Shown piece by piece: positions 1 to 4,395 of a stretch of 6,702 nucleotides of DNA. Positions within the stretch are counted from its first letter, which is position 1; each line of letters starts with the position of its first letter. The DNA is from DATBMY01 sp036554605 (GTDB lineage Bacteria; Acidobacteriota; Blastocatellia; UBA7656). Position numbers and translations under genes: made by a program. The stretch covers positions 1 through 6,702 of the forward strand of contig DATBMY010000230.1 of the NCBI GenBank assembly GCA_036554605.1. The letters are read 5' to 3'. Under the pieces are notes generated by a model. The model was not told where the DNA came from. It did no database searches and saw only the letters and a program-made list of their open reading frames with translations.

Positions 1-681
1 GATAAGCGCATAAAGTTATCCAAGCCGACAGAGGATAGTCCGTGGCGCACGATAATCGGCGTCGTAAGCGACGAGAAGCAGGATAGTCTCGCCTCCGAAA
101 CAAAACCGGAAATTTTCCAGTCGCACCTTCAATACGCGCAGACTCAAATGTCGATAGTAGTACGAACATCGGTCGCACCCGAGAGCCTCATAGGCGCGGT
201 GCGCGGCGAGATTCGCGCTCTGGATAAAGACCTGCCGCCCTACGATATAAAGACCATGCGCGAGGTGCTGTACGAATCGGCCTCGCGTGAGCGGTTCACG
301 ACGCTGCTGCTCGCGGTATTCGCGACTCTCGCGCTCGCGCTCGCGGCCGTAGGTATATACGGCGTGATGAGCTATACGATATCGCAGCGGACTCACGAGA
401 TCGGCGTAAGAATGGCTCTGGGAGCCGGTTCCGGCGATGTATTAAGGCTCATTCTCGGGCAGGGGCTGCGGCTGGCGCTGGCCGGCGTGGGGGTGGGACT
501 GCTCGCGGCCTTCGTCCTGACGCGCCTTATGTCGAAACTGCTCTACGGGGTGAGCGCAACCGACCCGGTGACCTTTGCCGCAATAGCGCTGTTGCTTGCG
601 ACTGTGGCGCTCGCGGCCTGCTACATCCCCGCGCGCCGCGCAACAAGGGTCGACCCAATGGTGGCGCTCAGGCAAGAATAG
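1..681 (+). CDS. ABC transporter permease, MacB/ADOP (FtsX-like) family, C-terminal part
   Basis: The frame is open from base 1, so the gene starts upstream and only its last 226 residues are visible. It is an inner-membrane permease subunit of the MacB/FtsX type, which couples cytoplasmic ATP hydrolysis to export or to mechanical work on the periplasmic side. The first ~95 visible residues resemble the end of the extracytoplasmic MacB core domain (WRTIIGVVSDE, then PEIF and MSIVVRTS). The FtsX-like domain follows, with hydrophobic segments at about residues 99-121, 150-174 and 191-209. The conserved cytoplasmic motif QRTHEIGVRMALGA lies at 129-142. The C-terminus, PARRATRVDPMVALRQE, is the typical ending of the family. 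Long permeases of this kind (ADOP) are numerous in Acidobacteria; that is family knowledge. The substrate cannot be read from this fragment. An internal ATG at 148 is not the start, because the homologous sequence continues upstream. The stop is TAG at 679-681, directly abutting G-rich repeats. Confidence 0.93.
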   Translation, partial: DKRIKLSKPTEDSPWRTIIGVVSDEKQDSLASETKPEIFQSHLQYAQTQMSIVVRTSVAPESLIGAVRGEIRALDKDLPPYDIKTMREVLYESASRERFTTLLLAVFATLALALAAVGIYGVMSYTISQRTHEIGVRMALGAGSGDVLRLILGQGLRLALAGVGVGLLAAFVLTRLMSKLLYGVSATDPVTFAAIALLLATVALAACYIPARRATRVDPMVALRQE

Positions 682-728
682 GGGTCGGGGCCAGTCGGGG
701 ATCAGGGATCAGGGGTCGGGGGTCAGGG
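681..728 (+). repeat. G-rich tandem heptad repeat (left copy)
   Basis: Four consecutive heptamers, GGGATCA, GGGATCA, GGGGTCG and GGGGTCA, occupy 698-725 and are followed by GGG. They are preceded at 681-695 by GGGGTCGGGGCCAGT. The same heptad family appears in inverted orientation at 2161-2193. Heptanucleotide tandem repeats of this sort are known as intergenic repeats in other phyla, notably the STRR sequences of cyanobacteria. The array begins at the last base of the permease stop codon. Confidence 0.8.
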
Positions 729-735
729 CATCTGG

Positions 736-775
736 AATTTGAAATCTCAAATATACTATTTCGCATTTCAAATGC
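736..775. repeat. AT-rich patch of short palindromes
   Basis: ATTTGAAAT at 737-745 and GCATTTCAAATGC at 763-775 are each self-complementary around one central base. They are also complementary to each other over ATTTGAAAT/ATTTCAAAT, with CTCAAAT between them. The segment could form alternative small hairpins in single-stranded nucleic acid. It resembles low-complexity intergenic repeat material more than a regulatory site. Confidence 0.45.
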
Positions 776-798
776 TATCTCACAAACAATCTGTGCAT

Positions 799-818
799 TG
801 ACAGATCATTCACTAACC
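799..818 (+). repeat. TACTAACC-type motif, copy 1 (diverged)
   Basis: TGACAGATCATTCACTAACC matches copies 2 and 3 (904-923 and 946-965) at 16 of 20 positions for copy 2. Over its first 18 bases it matches the reverse complement of 2137-2154 at 17 positions. It appears to belong to one small repeat family in this window. Confidence 0.6.
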
Positions 819-838
819 GGGGCATAGTGGGGCATAGT
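819..838 (+). repeat. Perfect 10-bp tandem duplication
   Basis: GGGGCATAGT occurs twice head to tail (819-828 and 829-838), immediately after motif copy 1. It may be a slippage product; no function is visible. Confidence 0.7.
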
Positions 839-850
839 ATCATCATCTTC

Positions 851-880
851 GCGGAAGTGCCGTATTTGTGGCAGTTCCGC
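851..880. repeat. Inverted repeat, 11-bp arms with one mismatch
   Basis: The arms at 851-861 and 870-880 pair at 10 of 11 positions (GCGGAA with TTCCGC, and TGCC with GGCA). They are separated by the 8-base loop GTATTTGT. No T-tract follows, so it is not an obvious intrinsic terminator. It is far from the permease stop. Confidence 0.6.
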
Positions 881-898
881 TGTACTTTCCATTCCAGG

Positions 899-966
899 GC
901 CAGTGTCACATCTTTTACTAACCAGGCCGGATTTCCGTTCGCCAGTGCCACATCTTTTACTAACCA
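899..966 (+). repeat. Two near-identical 26-bp direct repeats (motif copies 2 and 3)
   Basis: Bases 899-924 and 941-966 are identical at 25 of 26 positions (T906 versus C948). A 16-bp unrelated spacer separates them, so the period is 42 bp, close to four helical turns. Each unit begins GCCAGTG and ends TTTTACTAACCA. The first motif copy lies 105 bp upstream of the second. With only two units and a short spacer this is not a CRISPR array. Paired protein-binding sites, or ends of a lost mobile element, are both possible. Confidence 0.75.
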
Positions 967-987
967 TCTACTGAGACCCGTAGCCAG

Positions 988-1016
988 TTATCACCGGAAA
1001 CAACCTTTTGTATAAT
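988..1016 (+). promoter_or_regulatory. Isolated sigma70-like promoter candidate
   Basis: TTATCA (988-993) and a perfect TATAAT (1011-1016) are separated by exactly 17 bp. No plus-strand gene follows; transcription would run through the hairpin at 1058-1109 and then antisense to the minus-strand operon. A 9-codon frame at 1068-1097 has an SD-like TGGAGG at 1056-1061. This is sequence resemblance only. Confidence 0.35.
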
Positions 1017-1057
1017 GCATCTAATGCTCTCTCCTTCCTCATTAAAGTGCAGTAATG

Positions 1058-1109
1058 GAGGCTCGGCATGTGGGTTCCTAAGCTGTGCCTCAAATAGCTG
1101 TCGAGCCTC
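1058..1109. repeat. Inverted repeat with 8-bp perfect arms
   Basis: GAGGCTCG at 1058-1065 is the exact reverse complement of CGAGCCTC at 1102-1109, leaving a 36-base loop. It overlaps the SD-like element of the 9-codon frame downstream of the 988-1016 promoter candidate. If transcribed, it could fold as a leader or small-RNA hairpin. It could also be coincidental. Confidence 0.4.
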
Positions 1110-1174
1110 GCGCATAAACTAGTGAACTATTATAGAACTATTCATATTCTCAGCTATCGAGCAACGCGGCCTGG

Positions 1175-1468
1175 TCAGTTATAGAGCCAGCAGTCAGTCA
1201 GAATGCCCACGATACCAACATCATCGCACAATGCGGTGCCGCCGCAATGTTGCATCGTCTGCTGGCCGCAGCCGTTCGACGCGCAGTAATAGACCTGCAC
1301 GCCCCAGTACCAGCAACCCGGTTCCTGGTATGAGGTCGTGCCGATATACTCCCAACCTTCATAACAGAAATACGCATCGCACGAAGCGCCCGCCCGCTCG
1401 GGCTATATGGGTGGGGCCAGAAGCGCGGCCGTCATGAGAATTGCGAAAAGCAGTCTCTTGATTTTCAT
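1175..1468 (-). pseudogene. Small secreted eight-cysteine protein, interrupted by one in-frame amber codon
   Basis: The minus-strand frame starts with ATG at 1468-1466 and runs 97 codons to TGA at 1177-1175. It contains a single TAG at 1405-1403 (codon 22). The start is well supported. It overlaps the upstream gene's stop as TGATG, and GGAGGG (1480-1475) lies 6 nt before it. Residues 1-20 form a signal peptide: MKIKR, then a hydrophobic run to ALLAPP. A plausible cleavage site, RAGA|SC, falls after the amber. The mature part has eight cysteines (30, 35, 52, 62, 67, 75, 81, 93) and is rich in Trp, Tyr and Gly, with motifs such as PGCWYWG, CASNGCG and ALCDD. This would suit a disulfide-stabilised periplasmic or extracellular protein. 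I do not recognise the family. The amber lies in the c-region of the signal peptide, and the frame after it is otherwise intact. The gene is therefore either a very recent nonsense pseudogene, a sequencing or assembly error, or a gene needing suppression. No good restart codon follows the TAG. Confidence 0.7.
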
Positions 1469-2013
1469 CAGCGGCCCTCCATTATGGCGACGTGCCGGAT
1501 GAAAGCGCCGTCCGCGCGCTTTAGCTCGACAATGAGCGGCGTGCAGCCATAGGCGGGATTGAAGCCGTAGCGGACTGACTCTACTTCGCCGTGCGGCTTT
1601 TTGAACTCCAGCATGTGTAGCAGGAGCCGCTGGCCCATTATGTTATGCGCTTCGATCTTCTCTTTAGCCGAGAGCCGCTCCCATAACGACTCGCAAGGCA
1701 GAGCGGGCAGATTGAGGCGGGGAATAAAGAAGCCGCCGCGAGGATCCATAGCCATCGATCCATCGAAGGGAATCTTTCGACGCGCGCCCGAATCCCGGTT
1801 GATCGCAAGCCAGCTACCATCTTCGGCTATGGGCCGGGTCAAGGTACTCGTGTGGCTCTTGCCGTCCGCTTTCGTGACCGAGACTTCATAGGTCATCTCG
1901 GCTATGTCGGCGGGCAGCCGCCATGACTTGTCGTGCTGCTGCGCGGAGACGGAGAGAGATTGCAGCGAGACGAATGTGAGGGCCAATACTATGAGAAGCA
2001 TGTTTTTCTTCAT
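1468..2013 (-). CDS. Secreted protein of unknown function (181 aa)
   Basis: The ATG at 2013-2011 is preceded by AAGGAG (2027-2022), 8 nt upstream. The N-terminus is a clear Sec signal peptide: MKKN, then a hydrophobic stretch to residue ~20, with a likely cut SVSA|QQ after residue 24. The mature ~157-residue protein is probably periplasmic or extracellular. It carries two cysteines (107 and 157) that could form one disulfide. The N-terminal half looks beta-rich (MTYEVSVTKADGKSHTSTLT); a helical stretch follows at about 110-135 (SLWERLSAKEKIEAHNIMGQ). I do not recognise a family and assign no function. It is the first gene of a two-gene operon: its TGA (1470-1468) shares a base with the start of the cysteine-rich gene, which suggests translational coupling and a joint job. 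It is flanked by convergent and divergent repeats rather than by genes. Confidence 0.85.
   Translation of the reverse strand: MKKNMLLIVLALTFVSLQSLSVSAQQHDKSWRLPADIAEMTYEVSVTKADGKSHTSTLTRPIAEDGSWLAINRDSGARRKIPFDGSMAMDPRGGFFIPRLNLPALPCESLWERLSAKEKIEAHNIMGQRLLLHMLEFKKPHGEVESVRYGFNPAYGCTPLIVELKRADGAFIRHVAIMEGR
1475..1480 (-). promoter_or_regulatory. Ribosome binding site of the cysteine-rich gene
   Basis: GGAGGG read on the minus strand, 6 nt before the ATG at 1468 and inside the last codons of the upstream gene. Together with the TGATG overlap it fixes the start of the interrupted small gene, which would otherwise be missed because of its amber codon. Confidence 0.75.
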
Positions 2014-2053
2014 TTTTGATTCTCCTTATGAGGGGCAGTGTGCCCGATAGCTG

Positions 2054-2081
2054 AATATAATATGTTTCTTCTGTAATGCAA
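2054..2081 (-). promoter_or_regulatory. Weak promoter candidate for the secreted-protein operon
   Basis: On the minus strand TTGCAT (2081-2076) and TATATT (2059-2054) are spaced by 16 bp, about 40 bp before the start codon. The -35 is poor (3 of 6) and the -10 good (5 of 6). It lies in the AT-rich stretch between the operon and the right-hand repeats. Confidence 0.35.
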
Positions 2082-2136
2082 ATCTTATTTGTAATTGGAT
2101 GCACAACCCTAAAAGACAAAAGCCCGCTGACCCTTT

Positions 2137-2154
2137 TTAGTAAATGATCTGTCA
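2137..2154 (-). repeat. TACTAA-type motif, copy 4 (inverted)
   Basis: Read on the minus strand this is TGACAGATCATTTACTAA. It matches 799-816 at 17 of 18 bases, in the opposite orientation. Like copies 2 and 3 it has CCAGTG just upstream on its own strand, here separated from the core by a few extra bases, and it is contiguous with the G-rich heptads. Confidence 0.65.
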
Positions 2155-2160
2155 CTCTAC

Positions 2161-2193
2161 ACTGGCCCCCGACCCCTGACCCCTGATCCCTGT
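2161..2193 (-). repeat. G-rich tandem heptad repeat (right, inverted copy)
   Basis: On the minus strand four heptamers, GGGATCA, GGGGTCA, GGGGTCG and GGGGCCA, run in tandem. They are the inverted counterpart of 681-728. GGGGTCGGGGGCCAGT here equals 681-695 apart from one G. It ends about 13 bp before the -35 of the next promoter. Confidence 0.8.
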
Positions 2194-2205
2194 CTAAAAA
2201 ACTTC

Positions 2206-2234
2206 TTGACAATTTTCGGTTATTTTCGTATATA
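2206..2234 (+). promoter_or_regulatory. Strong sigma70-type promoter of the lexA transcription unit
   Basis: A consensus TTGACA at 2206-2211 is followed, after 17 bp, by TATATA at 2229-2234. TATATT at 2231-2236 with 19-bp spacing is the alternative -10. An A/T-rich CTAAAAAACTT precedes the -35, like an UP element. It reads into the 94-codon gene at 2296 and then lexA. A longer frame from TTG at 2206 would need this -35 as its start codon, so it is not the real start. Confidence 0.7.
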
Positions 2235-2251
2235 TTCGGTAGATTTTCTAC
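2211..2251 (+). promoter_or_regulatory. Operator-like 10-bp phased repeats over the lexA-unit promoter
   Basis: Three successive 10-mers, AATTTTCGGT (2211-2220), TATTTTCGTA (2221-2230) and TATATTCGGT (2231-2240), place TTCG at the same point of each helical turn (2215, 2225, 2235). A fourth, related element GATTTTCTAC follows one base out of phase. It lies within the palindrome GTAGA-TTT-TCTAC (2239-2251). The array covers the -35/-10 spacer, the -10 and the expected transcription start, where a repressor would act. LexA autoregulation is the obvious suggestion, but no classical box (CTGT-N8-ACAG or GAAC-N4-GTTC) is present. Confidence 0.5.
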
Positions 2252-2295
2252 GGCCCCGTGACAGCAGGGAGAGATTAGGGAGGCGTTTATACGCA

Positions 2296-2580
2296 ATGAC
2301 TCTTCAGCAAGCTATAAGGGCGAATGTAAAGATAGAGCCGGGTCGCAAGGTAAGGACTCTAGGCGGCTGGTGCCGGCAGGACCGGGTGCTTCTCGACGAC
2401 CTGGAGATAGGAAAGATACAAACCCGCCGAGGAAGGTCCCGCACTGAAATCCTAACAATAGCCGGAAATGTTTACGTGCTCGGCTATGATGTAGACTGGC
2501 TGGTCAAACAGGTAGAGGGGAAGATATGGCAATATCTCCACGCCAGCGAGAAATATATGATTACCTCTGTCGCTTCGTAG
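2296..2580 (+). CDS. Small unknown protein (94 aa) overlapping lexA
   Basis: I chose the ATG at 2296. It follows GGGAGG (2278-2283) by about 12 nt and leaves the promoter at 2206-2234 in front of it. The frame can be extended upstream to a TTG at 2206, but that base is the promoter -35. The product is basic and soluble-looking, with no signal peptide. A probably beta-rich middle (DRVLLDDLEIGKIQTRRG, then EILTIAGNVYVLGYDVDWL) ends in a helical-looking VKQVEGKIWQYL. I do not recognise the family. Its last 18 codons overlap the start of lexA by 55 bp in another frame, so the lexA ribosome binding site lies inside it. This predicts co-transcription and probably coupled translation with the SOS repressor. 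A role linked to the SOS response is inference from position only. The frame may also be a chance leader ORF. Confidence 0.55.
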   Translation: MTLQQAIRANVKIEPGRKVRTLGGWCRQDRVLLDDLEIGKIQTRRGRSRTEILTIAGNVYVLGYDVDWLVKQVEGKIWQYLHASEKYMITSVAS

Positions 2581-3134
2581 AAGCGTGCGCTCACGCGCCT
2601 ACGATAGCCGAGATACGCGCCGAGTTCGGGTTGAGCTCGCCGGCGACGGTCCACCAGGCGCTCTCGGCGCTCGAGCGCGAAGGCTTTATCCGCCGCATAC
2701 CGAACGTCAGCCGCGGCATCGAGATCGTCAGGAAGGAAGCGACCGCCGAAGCTTATGAGATACCGCTGCTGGGCGTGGTAGCGGCCGGGCGTCCCATCGA
2801 AGCGGTCTTGAGCCCGGATACGGTTTATATACCCCCCGACCTGCTTGGGCGCAACCGCACCTACGCGCTGCGGGTGCGCGGCGATTCGATGATTGAAGAG
2901 CATATACGCGACGGCGATTTTGTTATAGTCGAGTCGCGGGAGACGGCCGAAAACGGCCAGACCGTGGTCGCGCTCATCGACGGGAGCGATGCCACCATCA
3001 AGCGCTTTTACCGGGAGGGCAAACGCATCAGGCTTGAGCCTGCCAATGCTCAGTACCAGTCAATCATAATCGAGCCTGCCGACCGCGTCGAAATACAGGG
3101 CGTGGTCATAGGAGTAATCCGAAAGTATCACTGA
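2526..3134 (+). CDS. lexA: LexA, SOS response transcriptional repressor
   Basis: A 202-residue protein matching LexA in length and full domain order. LexA binds operators of DNA-damage genes as a dimer. On RecA-ssDNA signalling it cuts itself between Ala and Gly, which lifts repression. Residues 1-70 are the winged-helix DNA-binding domain, with RQREIYDYLCRFVE, the recognition-helix region GLSSPATVHQALSALEREG and the wing NVSRGIEIV. The cleavage site is Ala87-Gly88 in GVVAAGRP. The catalytic dyad is Ser121 in RGDSM and Lys159 in DATIKRF, matching the E. coli Ala84-Gly85, Ser119 and Lys156 arrangement. The start at 2526 has GAGGGGA a few bases upstream and fits the usual N-terminus. The gene overlaps the preceding 94-codon frame by 55 bp. 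Regulation is likely through the phased repeats at 2211-2251. No other SOS genes (recA, imuA/imuB, dnaE2) are in the window. Confidence 0.97.
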   Translation: MAISPRQREIYDYLCRFVEACAHAPTIAEIRAEFGLSSPATVHQALSALEREGFIRRIPNVSRGIEIVRKEATAEAYEIPLLGVVAAGRPIEAVLSPDTVYIPPDLLGRNRTYALRVRGDSMIEEHIRDGDFVIVESRETAENGQTVVALIDGSDATIKRFYREGKRIRLEPANAQYQSIIIEPADRVEIQGVVIGVIRKYH

Positions 3135-3186
3135 CCGGGCGCAGTCGTTTTCACTTCGCGTTTATAAGGTCTCAAGCGCGATGCGG

Positions 3187-3232
3187 GTAGCTGTCTGTTC
3201 GCTCGACGCTTTGAAGCGAAAGCTACATTTTT
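3187..3232 (+). terminator. Probable intrinsic terminator after lexA
   Basis: The outer arms GTAGCT (3187-3192) and AGCTAC (3221-3226) enclose the inner arms TTCGCT (3198-3203) and AGCGAA (3215-3220). There is a 5-base bulge on the left side and an 11-base loop. A T-run (3228-3232) follows immediately. Position about 50 bp after the lexA stop fits, although the bulge makes it weaker than the 5143-5176 terminator. Confidence 0.5.
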
Positions 3233-3307
3233 ACACAGGGCATAATTGAGCCGGCTTGCAGGATGAGAGAGCGGGCTAGATTTCTGAAAGCAAAGGAGAC
3301 AGATGTT

Positions 3308-3838
3308 ATGTCAGCGGTTAAACCCATACCCGAAGGTTTTCACACCATAACACCCTCAATCGTCGTGAGCGACGCCGCGAGCGCGATTGAATTCTATAAA
3401 AAGGCGTTCGGAGCCGAAGAGATAATGCGCGCCACAACGCCCGACGGCAGCAAGGTCTTTCACTCCCAGGTGCGCATCGGCGACAGCTGCTTTTTCGTTT
3501 ACGACGAGTTTCCCCAAATGAGCGAGTCCGAAGGCGGCTCGACCGGGGGCGGAGATTGCGGCGGCGCGCGCCAGCTTTCGCCCAGGAGCCTCGGCGCCAC
3601 GACAGGCGCGCTCAACCTTTACGTCGAGAATGCGGATGCCGCGTTTGAAAAGGCGGTGTCGGCGGGCGCGCAGCCGCTTATGCCGATGGAGGATGCCTTC
3701 TGGGGCGACCGCTTCGGCATGGTCGCCGACCCGTTCGGTCATTTCTGGACCTTCTCGACTCACATGCGCGAGGTCTCGCCTGAGGAGGTCGCGGCCGCGG
3801 CCAACGAGTTCTTCTCCCAGGCGGGCGGCAAAGCCTGA
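3308..3838 (+). CDS. VOC-superfamily (glyoxalase/bleomycin-resistance, PhnB-like) protein, first tandem copy
   Basis: This 176-residue protein has the PhnB-like VOC pattern. The first beta-alpha-beta module is at about residues 11-68 (FHTITPSIVV, AIEFYKKAFGAEE, TPDGSKVFHSQVRIGDS, VYDEFP). The second module is at about 100-152 (ALNLYVENADAAFEKAVSAGA, FWGDRFGMVADPFGHFW, STH). VOC proteins are metal-dependent lyases or dioxygenases, or small-molecule binders; the substrate cannot be told here. The start at 3308 is preferred over the in-frame ATG at 3263. AAGGAG (3294-3299) is correctly placed, and the resulting N-terminus MSAVKPIPEG matches the paralogue MSAVKAKPEG. An unusual Gly/Ser-rich insertion (residues ~72-90, with Cys84) lengthens the inter-module linker. 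It is the first gene of a likely VOC-VOC-DUF1579 unit, with 32 bp to the next gene. Confidence 0.9.
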   Translation: MSAVKPIPEGFHTITPSIVVSDAASAIEFYKKAFGAEEIMRATTPDGSKVFHSQVRIGDSCFFVYDEFPQMSESEGGSTGGGDCGGARQLSPRSLGATTGALNLYVENADAAFEKAVSAGAQPLMPMEDAFWGDRFGMVADPFGHFWTFSTHMREVSPEEVAAAANEFFSQAGGKA

Positions 3839-3870
3839 CCAGAGAGCAGCTCTCACATAGGAGGAAAATA

Positions 3871-4377
3871 ATGTCAGCGGTAAAAGCTAAGCCGGAAGGC
3901 TATCACACCATCACGCCGGCCCTCGCGGTCACGGGAGGCGCCGAAGCGATAGATTTTTATAAAAAAGGGCTCGCGGCAGAGGTGCTCTGCCAGATGATGA
4001 CGCCCGACGGCAAACGGGTCGCGCACGCCGAGATAAAGATAGGCGACAGCATATTCTTTCTCTACGACGAATTTCCGGAGATGAACCCTGCCGGGCACCC
4101 CCACCTGCGCCTTCTCGCCCCGGCCTCTTTAAGCGGGAGCAGTTGTTCGTTCTACGTTTACGTAGATGACGCGGACGCGGCCTTCAAAAAGGCCATCGAG
4201 GCGGGGGCAACCGTCATCAGGCCGGTGCAGGACCAGTTTTATGGCGATCGCAACGGCATGGTCGCCGACCCGTTCGGTCATTTCTGGACCTTCGCGACCC
4301 ACCTGCGCGAGGTCTCTATCGAAGAGATAGAGAAGGCCTCGAACGAGAATTTCAGCGAGACGGCCGAGGCGAAGTAG
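3871..4377 (+). CDS. VOC-superfamily (PhnB-like) protein, second tandem copy
   Basis: A 168-residue paralogue of the preceding gene; by my count 40 of the first 70 residues are identical. It has the same two-module VOC layout: YHTITPALAV, AIDFYKKG, MTPDGKRVAHAEIKIGDS and FLYDEFPEM, then FYVYVDDADAAFKKAIEAGA, DQFYGDRNGMVADPFGHFW and ATHLREVS. The start is firm: AGGAGG lies 6 nt before the ATG. The linker (residues ~72-90, with HPHLRLL) is longer than in typical PhnB-like proteins but unrelated to the Gly-rich linker of the first copy. Tandem duplication followed by divergence is the simplest history. The two products might form a heterodimer or act on different ligands, which is inference. The stop at 4377 is followed closely by a GC-rich hairpin and then the DUF1579-type gene. 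Confidence 0.92.
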   Translation: MSAVKAKPEGYHTITPALAVTGGAEAIDFYKKGLAAEVLCQMMTPDGKRVAHAEIKIGDSIFFLYDEFPEMNPAGHPHLRLLAPASLSGSSCSFYVYVDDADAAFKKAIEAGATVIRPVQDQFYGDRNGMVADPFGHFWTFATHLREVSIEEIEKASNENFSETAEAK

Positions 4378-4395
4378 TCGGCCTCTGCGCGAGCG

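Larger units (their letters stand above)
682..1174. other. Gene-poor, repeat-rich intergenic region
   Basis: I see no convincing protein gene in these ~490 bases. A 62-codon plus-strand frame at 827-1015 has no ribosome binding site, and its product is dictated by the DNA repeats it crosses. The region is visibly more AT-rich than the flanking genes. It holds G-rich heptads, an AT-rich palindromic patch, three copies of a TACTAACC-ended motif, a 10-bp tandem duplication, two hairpin candidates and one isolated sigma70-like promoter, each listed separately. It could be the remains of an insertion element or a landing area for intergenic repeats. No transposase coding sequence is detectable. 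Confidence 0.6.

Noticed and set aside
899..966. Minimal CRISPR array
   Set aside because: Only two 26-bp units with a 16-bp spacer, no further units, no cas genes, and related single copies elsewhere in both orientations.
827..1015. 62-codon plus-strand protein gene
   Set aside because: No ribosome binding site. It starts inside a tandem duplication, and its repeated SFTN residues come only from the DNA repeats it crosses.
1124..1142. 8-bp direct repeat GAACTATT with 11-bp period
   Set aside because: Short and AT-rich, two copies only, with no gene or promoter placed to use it.
1403..1405. Programmed recoding of the stop as selenocysteine or pyrrolysine
   Set aside because: The codon is TAG, not TGA, so selenocysteine is excluded. 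Pyrrolysine in a signal peptide is implausible and no pyl genes are in view.
1231..1437. 68-codon plus-strand gene
   Set aside because: Arg/Ser/Pro-rich shadow of the minus-strand cysteine-rich gene, with no ribosome binding site.
2111..2140. Terminator between the minus-strand operon and the right repeats
   Set aside because: A and T runs flank AGCCCGCTGACCC, but the inner bases do not pair into a stable stem.
2206..2295. Longer N-terminus (TTG start at 2206) for the gene before lexA
   Set aside because: The TTG is the -35 element of the promoter, and the extension would be translated from untranscribed DNA.
3263..3307. Upstream ATG for the first VOC protein
   Set aside because: No SD in place, whereas AAGGAG precedes 3308 and the 3308 start aligns with the paralogue's N-terminus.
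3356..3856. 166-codon minus-strand ORF across the first VOC gene
   Set aside because: Arg/Ala/Gly-rich antisense frame of a GC-rich gene, with no family resemblance.
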